Below, piece after piece: positions 13,000 to 23,857 of a DNA stretch of 64,000 nt (the first letter of the stretch is position 1; each line of letters opens with the position of its first letter). Under the pieces are notes generated by a model, which was not told where the DNA came from, did not search any database, and worked only from the letters and a program-made list of their open reading frames with translations. This DNA comes from Astrocystis sublimbata (taxonomy: Eukaryota; Ascomycota; Sordariomycetes; Xylariales; Xylariaceae). The translations under genes were made by a program, and so were the position numbers. The stretch is taken from NCBI GenBank assembly GCA_022453515.1, contig JAJNNY010000092.1:49381-113380 (forward strand), written 5' to 3'.

Positions 13000-13709
13000 C
13001 TTCTGGCTAGCCTTCTGTAAGTGTTTTTAGGTTCCCACGTGTTTTCCGTATGTGAGTACTCTTTTTATTTTACTAGGTATTCGAACGTGTTTTTGTTCTG
13101 ATATAAATCTAGTATTTTTTTGACTTCGAATTCTTTATGATCGGGTTTTGTTTCGAGCTTGGTTTTGAGCTTGGCGTTATCGGGTGTTTTTTTTAGTAAG
13201 GAGATGTGGAATACCGGGTGTCTCCTTATTCCTTTGGGTAGTTTGAGCAGGTAGTTTAATTTTGATCTGATTTCCTTAATCTCGAATGGTCTAATCTATT
13301 TAAAATCTAATTTTTCGCTTGGTTTTTTTGTTTCGATGTTTCGTTTTAAAAGATAGACCTTATCCTCCTCTTTTAAGGTTAGCTCTAATAACCTGTTTTT
13401 ATTATAGTAGGCTTTTATTTGTTCCTGGATAAACGTGAGTTTTTGTTATAGTTTCTGTTGTAGGCCTAAGGCTATTTTGGCTTGATTTTCTGCTTGAGGT
13501 GCCGTGATTCCTGGAATCGCGGTTCTTTCTTCTGGGTCGAACCCATAGTTCGCCTTAAAGGGTAACATTTTTATAGACTTGTTGATTGAGCTATTGTAGG
13601 CATATTCCGCTGCTAGTAATAATTCAACCCAATTGTCTTGTTGTTTATTGAGGTAGTATCGGAGGTACTGCTCTAGTGTTTGATTCAGCCTTTCTGTCTG
13701 TCCGTCTAT
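13000..13709 (-). pseudogene. integrase C-terminus and chromodomain remnant of inner element
   Basis: Minus-strand frames downstream of the integrase core still give a VFHISLLKK-like block and then EFEVKKILDLYQNKN...YLVK, the start of an integrase-linked chromodomain. This marks the element as a chromovirus. Stops interrupt the rest. Confidence 0.7.
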
Positions 13710-14279
13710 CTAAGGGTAGTAAGCTGTAGATATTCTGTGCTTAACCCCTAATGCTTTTATAAGTGATTGCCAGTATTTGGAAGCTATCGTGCTTCCTCGA
13801 TTAGTAATAATCTCTTTTGGGAATCCGTGCTTACTAAAAATATGCTTTAGAATAGCGTATCCAAGTTCTTCTGTAGTGCTTGCTTCTTTATAAGGTATAA
13901 AAAGCCCATACTTAGTAAGTCTTTCTACTATAACTAAGATAGAGTTGAACTCTACTCCTATTATTGGTTTTTTGGACTTGGGTAGCTTTATAATAAAGTC
14001 GAATACGATTATCTTCCATGCGCTATTTGGTAGTTTAATCGGGTTTAATAGTCCGTATAGCTTATATTGTAATATTTTTGCTTTTTGATATATATCGCAT
14101 TTCTTAATAACTTGTTTAATATGGTCTTTTATACCTAAGAATCCGTAGTATTGTTTTAATCTTTGATGGGTTTTGAAAACTCCCTGGTGTCCTGCTAAGG
14201 GGTGCTTATGTATTTCTTGTACTAGTTCTGTACGGAATTCGTCTAGTACGTATAATTTCCCTTTATAGTTTTCGTACAT
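13710..14279 (-). pseudogene. integrase core fragment of inner retrotransposon
   Basis: An open frame of 189 codons with an H2C2-type zinc-binding region (HKHPLAGHQG ... CDIYQKAK, second Cys read as Tyr) followed by the integrase catalytic core: the first Asp in IVFDFIIKLPKS, the second in a TNRGS block where Asp is expected instead of Asn, and the region up to the AYYP motif. Loss of Cys and Asp by single G-to-A changes fits RIP. Stops occur beyond both ends. Confidence 0.85.
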
Positions 14280-16400
14280 CTGATTATTATGATCTGGGGA
14301 TTGATTTTAACTCTTGAGGAATTCTCTGATTTATTGTGTCTATTTGTTATAATTAATCCTTATAGCTACACTAATCTGTAGTATACGGTTGTTGTTTTTT
14401 TTGAACATTTGTATAGCTTCTACTACTGTAAGTCTATCTTCCTTATTGCCCTGTAATAGGATCTGGCTTTTTTTTTCTCCCGTTTGTTTATAGTTACTTC
14501 TTTGACTTAGAATGTCGGCCCGGATATTTTTTTACTTTTGACATAGATGATTTTAAAGTTAAACTGTGATAGGAATTCTGCCTATTATATTTATTGTTTG
14601 TTTAATATTTTAGTGGTTATAAAGGTTGTGAGGTTTTTATGATCCGAATAGACCTTTACTGGTTGTTCTAAGCCGTAGAGGTAGTGCTCCCACTCTTCGA
14701 ATGCTCGAATAATAGCCATAAGTTCTTTGTCTGGGATTGGGTAGTTTATTTGTAGTTTTAAGAACTTTGTTGAGAAAAATACTACTGGGTATAGTTTTCC
14801 ATTCTTATTTCGTTAACCTAGTTGTCTACCTATTGTGTTGTTGTATATGTTAACTTCGATTTTAAATTCCTTGTTTAGATCAGGTAATTGTAATACTGGA
14901 TCTGATAGTACTTTCTTTTTTAGTGTATTAAACGCTTGTTGTTCTACCTTTGTCTATCGGAATTTGTTGTTTTTTTTCGTAAGGTTCGTAAAAGGTATGG
15001 CGATTTTCCCAAATCTAGCAATAAGAGCTCGGATGTAGTTCGTAAATCCTATGAACGCCTGTATGTCTGTAATGCTTTTTGGTACTGGCTAATTCCTTAC
15101 TGCTTCGATCTTTGCGTCTTGGATTCGTACTTCTCCTGGAGTAATCGTGAATCCCAGAAAGTCCACTTTCTGCTTGTAAAATTCGCTTTTTTTAGCGTTC
15201 ACTTTCAATTTGGCGTCTCGTAGTACCGTAAGCACTTGTTGGACATATCCCTCGTGTTCTTCCATGGTTTCTGAATAGATTAAGATGTTATTAAGGTATA
15301 CTATTACGAATTTATTGAGAAATTCGCGTAGTACATCCGTAATTATGGCTTAGAAGCTTGCTAGTGTATTAGTAAGCCCGAATAGTATTACTAAGTATTC
15401 GTATAACCCGTAAGGTGTTCCGAATGCCGTTTTTTCTTTGTTGCTTTTAGCGATTTATAGTTCGTGATATAATTTTGGTAAGTCTAAAGCGGTGAACCAT
15501 CTGGCCTTATATAATCTATCTCGTAGGTTATTGATTTTTAGTAATGGTCCTACGAATTTTTTGGTTTTTGTATTTATATCTCTATAATTGACGCATAGCC
15601 TCTATTTAGGCTTGCCGTTTTTGCCTGGTTTCTTAGGTACCTATAGAATCGGTGATCTCGCTAATGATTCTGACTTTCGTATATACCCCCTGGCTAGGTT
15701 TTTTTACAGATATTCGTCCAATTCTTGCAGTTATTTATGGTTTATATAGTATAATGCTTAGTGTTTTAGGGTCTCGCTTTCCTTGATTAGAATATGGTAA
15801 TCCTATTTACTGTACTTTAGTAATCCTGTTTCCGTTAGTTGTGCTTTAAATAGGTCGCTAAATTCTTGGTACTATTCTGGTAATTCATCCGTTAGTATCG
15901 GCTTAGGCTCTTTGATTAATAAACAAATGCTAAGTGCCTTTATAGATTTGCGTGAGTTTTTTCTAATAAACTCCTTAGAGGCTAAATCTCTTTTTAGTAT
16001 ATCCTATTAAAGCTGGCTAGTGTTCTAATTCATTTTGGGATTGCTTACCCGCAACTAGGGTATCCTTAAAATAATATTATGCCTGGATATTTCCGTAATA
16101 TCGAGCTTAAGCCGTTCTTTGTAACCCTGGATATCAAAAGGAAGTTCTGTAGTTTCCCTTCTAATAATCCCTTAATTATACGCTATATAACTACTATTAA
16201 CGGTCGTGAGTGGGTAGGGGTTGTCTTTAAGCTTCCATTCTAGGTCAAGCTTATTGACAATTTTTAGTGAGATAAAGTTTATTTGCGCGCCTATATCGAT
16301 TATAGCTGCTAACTTCTTTCCTTTATATCGTAACTCTATCGTGAGTTATATAGATATTTCTATATTTGTAGCGCATAACGACTTTTCGATGCTTTAAGTT
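14280..16400 (-). pseudogene. reverse transcriptase/RNase H remnant of inner element
   Basis: Minus-strand frames show the RT active-site block near 15270-15310 as VYLNNILIYS (normally YxDD, both Asp read as Asn), then EEHEGYVQQVLTVLRDAKLK, FLGFTITPGEV and the RNase H stretch PDKELMAIIRAFEEWEHYL ... VYSDHKNL. Many stops separate these blocks. A protease-like region should lie toward 16400. Confidence 0.82.
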
Positions 16401-18351
16401 AGTTATTATCGCTTTATAACTACTTTTTGTTGTTTTTTGATTATTGTACTATATGTTGTTGGTTTTTGCCCTTTGTAGCCTGGACTTTTTCTGCGTGGTT
16501 CCGTAGTTCCTTTTCGGACTATATTGGTTTTCTATCTAGTATCGCTATGACTGGTGGTTCGGAGTCCTGACTCCCTTGTATAGGTGTCTTATACGTGAGT
16601 CGTTTCTGTTGAGCTTTTTTATTAGCTTTGTTCTTTTTTCTTTAGTTCCTCGCTTTCTTATATGCGTGGATTTTATAGTGGTTGCTAGTACACTTTTTTA
16701 ACTTATCTCCCCCTAGAAAGCATTCTTTAGGCCATATGGGGTCTAATTCAAATAAACAAAATCCTCTGGGGTTGTAGTGAGTAACTACCAGTTGTTCTAT
16801 TTCGTTTTCTCGGTATAGTCTATCTATTAGTTTTCTATTAATCCGTTTTAAAAACCAATTATTCTAGATTTTCTTAACTATATATTCGTTATATTGATAC
16901 ACTATATAGGATACCCAGGAGATTTTTTCGTGTTTTAGATTCTTTAGTACTAGTATCTCTTCTCCATTTATTATAGTTCTATTGTATAAGTAGCTTTATG
17001 ATACATATCCTACTATATATCGTAGCGTCTTAAGAGTATTGGTTCCTATCCCTATAATTAGTAAATAGTTTCTTATTTATTATACTTCCCAAAGTCGATC
17101 TTATAATCTATATTCAGGTATTACTTCTAGAGTTATTAGTTCAGTCTTTTTAACTTTTTATTCTTTTTGTCCTTAATTGGTTATAAAAGTATCTCCCTAT
17201 CGTATAGATTTAGCTATTAAGTGTTCAATTCTTTCGAACTTAGTCTAGTATCCATACCAATCGTATATGCAGCCCATGTCTTTGGGACATAACTCGCCTT
17301 CCGGCTAGTCCCTATTCTTGATTATTAATATACTGCTTATGCGCATTATCGCGATCTATCGCGTACCGTTTTCAGCTACTAATGCTTATCTTCCCTCGGG
17401 TACTTTTCTGTTCTTTCGTTCCCTTTAGGGTTTAGGGCATTTTTATACATAATGTCCCATTTGTTAGCAATTGTAACATTTGACTTACTTAAGGTCTTTT
17501 TCTGTAGTATCAACCTCCATTGGGCCTAGGTGTATTCCTGTGGCTATAGATTGGTTCCTTCGTGCCTTCTTGGTATTAGCTATATATATGGCTCCTTTCC
17601 CTCGTTTTTACATACGTTTTTTATACAGACGATTATCGATTTTGATTGCCGATACAATATAGTTATATAGTTCCTTTGGTCGTTTGATTCGGAATAACTC
17701 GTCTTGGACTTCGTCCTTTAGTCCTTTATAGAATATAAACATTAGGTTATTGTTATTATTCCAAGTTATAAATGCGAGCATCTTTTTAAACTCGGTAGCG
17801 TACTTGCTAGCTAACCCAGTCTATTATAGGTCTAGCAGCCTTTGTTCTGCTCGTCTTTCGGCTTCTAGATTACTATATATATCCGTAAAAGCCTTTTCGA
17901 ATCCTTTCATATCGGCAAATACTTCTTTAGTATCTTTTAACCAATCCTTTTCCTCGTTTTTAATAAATTCTTTCATTTTTGGCTCGAACTATTCTAGTGC
18001 TTCTCTAGTAAGGAATCCTGCCATATAGAGGATCTTCTCTCCTTCCGAAGGAAAGTCCTCTCCGAAGTGCCGTATATAGGCCTTAGCCTGGGTTAGGAAC
18101 CCCTTCAACTAGTCTTGTTTCCTATTAAATATAGTTAGTTGAGTTAGCTTATAATACTTTAGCTTAAATATCGCAAGTAGTTGGTTTTCGAACTGTTTAT
18201 TAGCTTCGTCCAACTGATTAATTCTTCCGTACAACTGGTTAATAATTTTTAGGACTTATTCTTAAGTTATATTAAGTGTCTAAGCTTGCGTAGCTATTAC
18301 GTCCTATTACTTAACTTATTTCGTAGCTTAATTAAACAAGACTATTCAAAA
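16401..18351 (-). pseudogene. gag/protease-side region of inner element, destroyed
   Basis: The part between RT and the 5' LTR (18352-18842) of the inner element. Only short broken frames are present. Assigned to gag and protease from its place in the element. Confidence 0.55.
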
Positions 18352-18842
18352 TATAACGATTGCTCTATCTAGAACACTAAGTATAGGGTAGAGTAGGGGT
18401 CTTAATAGATATATATTCCTAAAGATAAGGGCTAAGCTTATAACAAAGGATCGCTAAGCAATATAAAGTATTATTTACTAAGTTATTAAAAGGTTACTCC
18501 TATTTTAAAAACTATTAATATGCTTAAATTAAATAGTAAAATAAAGAAAGACTAGATATATAGGAATGCCGTCGAGGCTATATAGTATTTCCTTCCTTTA
18601 TACAACTGTTAGATCACTGTTACTTCCGTGATCCTGGATCACTGGGATCACTATAATCCAAGTAAGCCTGGCTCCACTGAATCACTATTCCTTTCGTAAT
18701 CCCTAAGGTTCTTTGTTACGTGACCTCTTAACCTCTTTTTCCCGCATATTCTTCTATCCATAGTGAGCCCTACTTGACCCCGCTGGGATGTGCTTCTGTG
18801 CTAGGCCTTTCCAACTGGTCCGTACGTTGTTGGTCCGTAACA
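18352..18842 (-). repeat. LTR of inner retrotransposon (right in window, 5' in its own sense)
   Basis: 491 bp, the direct partner of 11835-12323. Followed by the target duplication cctaa at 18843-18847. Confidence 0.92.
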
Positions 18843-18847
18843 CCTAA

Positions 18848-21800
18848 AAAAGGAGATCGCTCTAACTCCAGCCCAAATCGATCCTTAAAACAGAACGAAG
18901 GCAAAAAAGCTAGCTAATCCAGACCTAGGATCGAGGCGAAGGATAAACGTTGGGGTTCTAATAAAAAGGCCCTATAAGGGATAACGCAGGACACTATTGA
19001 CCAATAAAAACGCGATAAGAAAGCGTATTGGCGATATAGCCGCGATAACTATTAGACCCTTGCTTGCTTTGCTAAGAAAGATCAAAAGGGCAAGGACCTG
19101 CCGCCAGCCCCGGAGAAAATCTCCTTTATAAAACAAAAAGCTAAAGATAATCCAATTTATAATATAAAAAAAGCACGGGTAGATATAATAGTAATAGAAA
19201 TAATATATTTAAAAAATAAACCTATAATAAAAACAGTACCCCTAACCTATTTTAAAAACAAAAACTCTAAATCGGATTTTTAAATGGTTTTTATACGATA
19301 TTTTATAGAACTAATAGACCGTATTAAAATAAAGCGATTATAGTTTTAAGCCTAAAAAGATCACGAGACACCGAGGCAATAATAAAAAGGGTTATACCTA
19401 AGCCGAAATTAGGTACTAGATTTATTATACCTATAACCCTGCTTTATAATAATAATAAATACAAAATCAGGATTCTTTTAAACACTAGTAGTTCGGTACT
19501 AGTCCTTTTATTACTTTTTATATAAAAATAGAAGCTATTAATATATAAGCGTATTTCGCTGCGGCTAATAATAGTATTCGATACTTCTATAGTATAGGAA
19601 GGAGGGAGATACTATACGGATAGCCTGGTATTATAATACTAGGATGATTATTATACGCGGTTAAACTTTGAGCTTACTGCCTTAGATAACCAGTATAACG
19701 CTATCCTACCCTAGTAGTGGTTAGAACAATATACTCCGGCCAATTTCTTTAGCATAATAAAGAAGGTCCGGTTCATATTGTATTATTATTAATAGAACTA
19801 CACAAGCTAAGCGGTTCTATCACAAGACAAGGCTCGCGTCATACCCTACAACATAGCTTCCTTACAGACTATTATACAAGCAGCACTAGGGGAAGTACCC
19901 AAGAAGTTCCGCAGCTACTTTCCTATTATAAGCAAGGAAGCTATGACCCGACTGCCCGATTACTAGCTATAGGATTATAGTATTAATTTTTAAAAAGGGA
20001 AGTCACCCCTATGGGGGCCCCTATATACTATAAACACAAGAGAACTCGATACTTTAAAACTATAGTTAAAGGAAATACTTAATAACAAGCGTATTAGGAA
20101 ATCCACCTCTTCCTATAGCGCCCCGTTAATATTTATAAAAAAAAAGGACCTTAATAATCCTTTCCGCCCCATAGTTAATTATAAGGGTTTTAATAGTATA
20201 ACTATATTTATTTAGTATCTAATCCTATTAATTACTAAACTATAAGCCCGGTTTAATATAACTAAATGGTTTATTAAAATAGATCTTAAATTAGGGTTTT
20301 ATTTAGTTTATATTAAAAAAAGCTATAAATAAAAAACTGTTTTTAGATATAAGTACGGACTTTTTAAATATATAGTTATATTATTTAGGTTTATTAACGC
20401 CCCGGCTATATTTTAATTAATAATAAATAACATTTTCCGAGATCTTATTAATACTAGCTTATTAATATACCTTAATAATCTGCTTATCTATATAGATATT
20501 ATCAAAAAATACAACCGCTTTATAAAGGAAGTACTCCGTTAGCTAACCAACTATTACCTTACTATTATTCCATAGAAGTACAAATAGCAGGTGTAAAAAG
20601 TAGAGTTCCTTAGCTATATTATCAGTGCGCAGGGCGTAGCAATAGCTAAGGACAAAATTAACTATATTACTAAATAGGAAACACCTCGAAGCCTTAAAGA
20701 ATACCAGTAGTTTATAGGGTTTGTAAACTTCTATAAAAGATTTATTAAGAACTTCTTGTTTATTATTAAACCACTAATAGATACAAACAAGGGAGAAAAA
20801 AAGAACTAGAAATGGTCTGACGCTATAGGAGAAGCCTTCAGAGTACTAAAGCACTACTTTACTATAGCGCCCATCCTAGTCCACTTTAACCCGGACGAAA
20901 CTACGTTTATCGAAACTAATACTTTTGATTTCGCCCTAGGAGCGGTTATATCCCAAAAAAATAAGGACGGAAAGCTACAACTAGTAGCCTTTTACTCTAG
21001 AAAACTAATACCAGCGGAAATAAACTACGAGATCTATAATAAAGAACTCTTCGCTATTATTAACGGCTTAGATCGTTAGTAATAATACCTGGAGGGAGCC
21101 AAATACTATATTAAGATCTTTTCAAACTATTAAAACCTAGCCTACTTTATAACAGCCAAAGTACTAAATCGATAATAAGCCCGGTAGGCTTAATAACTGT
21201 CCAATTACTAGTTTATTATTAACTACCGCCCTAGCAGGCAGAATAAAAAAACCGATATTTTGTTAAAATTACCCTAATATCGGCCTAAAAAAAAAAAAGC
21301 TAAGGACCAGCCGATAATATCGGTCCTATAGGAGAAACATTTTTCACACTCGAAAGGTCTCCTAGCAGAATTACTAAAGGACTCGGCCGTAGTACTACTA
21401 TCTTTTACACAACTATACAGTCTAACCGTACTTAAATGGGCTCCAGAGTTTATATAAAAGGTTAAAAAAGCAGGGCCAAAGGATCCAAAATATATTCTGG
21501 GGCTCTAAAACATAGAACCTCGGGAGGATAATACCCGCACAACAAAAACAAGGAAACACCTAACCCTGGACAACGGAATACTATACCGAAAAAAACAATT
21601 ATAGGTACCTAAGGAACTCCAAAAAGAAATAATAAGATCGGAACACAATATACTAGTAGCCGGTTATATAAATATAAACAAAACCCTTGAGCTGATTACC
21701 TGCAACTTTTAGTAGCCCAGTATAAAAAGGATCGTAAGAAGCTTCGTAAGTAGATGCCTCGAATGCCAACGCAACAAGGCTCCTAGACACGCCTCACACG

Positions 21801-22970
21801 GACTCCTACAGCCTATAAAGCTCCATTACAAACTATAGAACACTATAGCAATAGACTTCATCACAAACCTCCCCCTCTCTAATAGATACAACTCTATTTG
21901 GGTAATAGTAAACCCCTTTACTAAAATAGGACACTTTATACCTTTTAAAATAGGGGAAAAAAAAACCGAAGATCTAATAAAAATCTTTACGAAAACCTAT
22001 TAGAAGTATTATAGCACCCCCCTAGATATTATTTCTAACAGAAACTCTAAATTCACGGCCTATATATAAAAGGACTTCCTTAAGCTAGTAGGTATTAAGC
22101 CCCGTATAAACATAGCCTTCTACCCACAAACCGACGGGCAGACCGAGCAGCTAAATCAGACCCTCGAGATTTACCTCCGTACCTTCGTAAATTATAAAAT
22201 ATCGAACTAAAAGGACTTACTACCCACTACAGAGTTTGCTTATAATAACTCCACTTCCACCTCTATACATATAACTCCCTTTTATACTAACTACGGCTAC
22301 TACCCTATAGCACATAATCCGCCGACGGGAGCACCCAAAAACCCAAGTAGCCGCCTATACGCTCACTAGATAACCCAGGTACACAAAAAAGCCAAAAAGC
22401 ACCTATAAATCAGCCGTCAACAGATAAAAAAATAGGCCAACAAACAACGTCTCAAGCCACCCGTCTATAAAAAAAATCAACTAGTAATACTAAACGCTAA
22501 ACATATTAAAACCAAACGTCCCGCTAAAAAATTCGATAGTAAGCTTTTTAGTCCTTTCCAGATTCAGAAGGTTATCTTTCCTACTATGGTAAGACTCGTT
22601 CTACTAAAGGGCTAAAGAATATACAACTCTTTTTACGTCTCCCTTATAGAACCACATTGGGTTAGAAAAAGGCAGGCACCGCCTAACCCTAACCAGGTCC
22701 TACGGGACACGCCCGCTATAAAAGCCAAGGAATACTACATAAACAAAATTATTAACTCTATAATAGTCCAAAGTAACATAAAATACCTTATCAAGTAGGA
22801 AAACTACCCTAAAAAAAAGGACTAGACCTAGGAACCTTACAACCACTTGCTCGGCGACCTCGCAAAAAACATAGTTAGACAATTCTAATAACAGTATCCA
22901 AACAAGCCCTACGATCCTCGAGTAACAGCGATATAGCGCCCGGAACAGGCTTTAAAAAAAAAGGAAATAA
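18848..22970 (+). pseudogene. pol region of outer retrotransposon (protease-RT-RNase H-integrase-chromodomain), destroyed
   Basis: In order on the + strand: a zinc-knuckle/protease part (about 19000-19520; ILLNTSSSVLVL where a DSGSS-type site is expected), RT (about 20140-20700, with YLNNLLIY in place of YxDDxxxY), tether and RNase H (about 20800-21180, FIETNTFDFALGAVISQ), zinc-binding and integrase (about 21590-22330, CLECQRNKAPRH and FYPQTDGQTEQLNQ), and a chromodomain (about 22730-22880, NKIINSIIVQSNIKYLIK). In-frame stops are frequent and key Asp residues read as Asn. RNase H and integrase blocks are still clear enough for a firm family call. Confidence 0.88.
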
Positions 22971-23301
22971 TATCACACGGGTCACTTCCAGGCTACCCAA
23001 ATAGGAAGCTTACGCACCTTAAACCTCTAAATATATAGATAATTAGATCAGAGCTACGGATCTAAAAGGTTATAAAAACCTCCGTATACAGGCGACAACC
23101 AACAGGCATAAGTAAGGCGTTACTGCAGACCCGAAGAAGGTCCGAAGCCGGCCTTAAGGGCTGCCAGAAAGAGCATAAATAGAAAGGATTCCTCCAGCCT
23201 AGAGTAGAGGCTTTAGGAGGACATGGACCCTTTTGTGCCCTAGAGAATTATTAGCTGAATCAAAGCCTATTCCAAGCCCTAGAAATCTAGCCCTTGTTAC
23301 A
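22971..23301 (+). repeat. 3' LTR of outer retrotransposon
   Basis: 331 bp, partner of 8987-9316, followed by the cctat target duplication. More AT-rich than its partner. Confidence 0.93.
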
Positions 23302-23857
23302 CCTATCGACGCTCCTTTTACCTCAACAGAGCCTCGGTACGGCTTATGACCATTCAAGACATCCAGTAATAACTGCCGAAGATGAGGGGTAATCACTGCC
23401 ACGTAGCTAGATGGCGCTCCAGCGAGAGGGGAGGGTTGCAGGGGGCGTGCAGCAGAAGTTGGAAAAAGGCCCCTGAGTGGTCGCCACCACGAAAGTGCAC
23501 ATTGCTTTTGCCACGAAGGCGCATAGCGTGCTGATGCATTATTACTAGCTCATCATCAAGTCGTGAACAGGCGTTTTCCCTTTGCGTATCACCTACTGCG
23601 AGGGAAGTTTTATTTTCAATATAGCTGACATGTCTGCTTTATTGTGTATCTAGGTATCTATTACATAGTATTACAATGTACTTGGATTTCATCTACTAGA
23701 AGATCCAAGCTTGGCGTCCCATTTCCTGACTATTGCTTATAGGACGTTTGAGCTTACTACATCTCTTCATGGATGTGCAAACACGACCCAACAATCCTTC
23801 GGCAATAAGCTCGGCGCCCAGTGCTCACTGCTCTTATGTCATGGAGATCACCTTCGC
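23302..23857. other. intergenic region, retrotransposon to dynamin 3' end
   Basis: About 555 bp of normal composition on the 3' side of the dynamin-like gene. Nothing recognisable apart from the target duplication at 23302-23306. Confidence 0.4.

Larger units (their letters stand above)
11835..18842 (-). mobile_element. inner nested LTR retrotransposon, Ty3/gypsy chromovirus, RIP-degraded
   Basis: 7,008 bp inserted inside the outer element. LTRs 11835-12323 and 18352-18842 are direct repeats starting tgtaac (tataac in the mutated copy) and ending gtaata/gtaaca, with target duplication cctaa at 11830-11834 and 18843-18847. Coding sense is the minus strand: gag near the right LTR, then protease, RT, RNase H, integrase and chromodomain toward the left LTR. 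It is less decayed than the outer element in the integrase, where a 189-codon frame is still open. Because it interrupts the outer element, it inserted later. Confidence 0.93.
8987..23301 (+). mobile_element. outer LTR retrotransposon, Ty3/gypsy chromovirus, RIP-degraded
   Basis: It is bounded by two direct LTRs (8987-9316 and 22971-23301) that start tgtcac/tatcac and end ttaca, with a 5-bp target duplication cctat at 8982-8986 and 23302-23306. Without the 7,013 bp brought by the inner element it is about 7.3 kb, a usual size. It reads on the + strand: gag-like region before the inner element, then zinc-knuckle remnant, protease, reverse transcriptase, RNase H, integrase and chromodomain. Every frame carries many stops; the DNA is strongly AT-rich, and catalytic Asp codons read as Asn. 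This is the transition pattern of RIP in fungi. No intact ORF remains. Confidence 0.93.
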
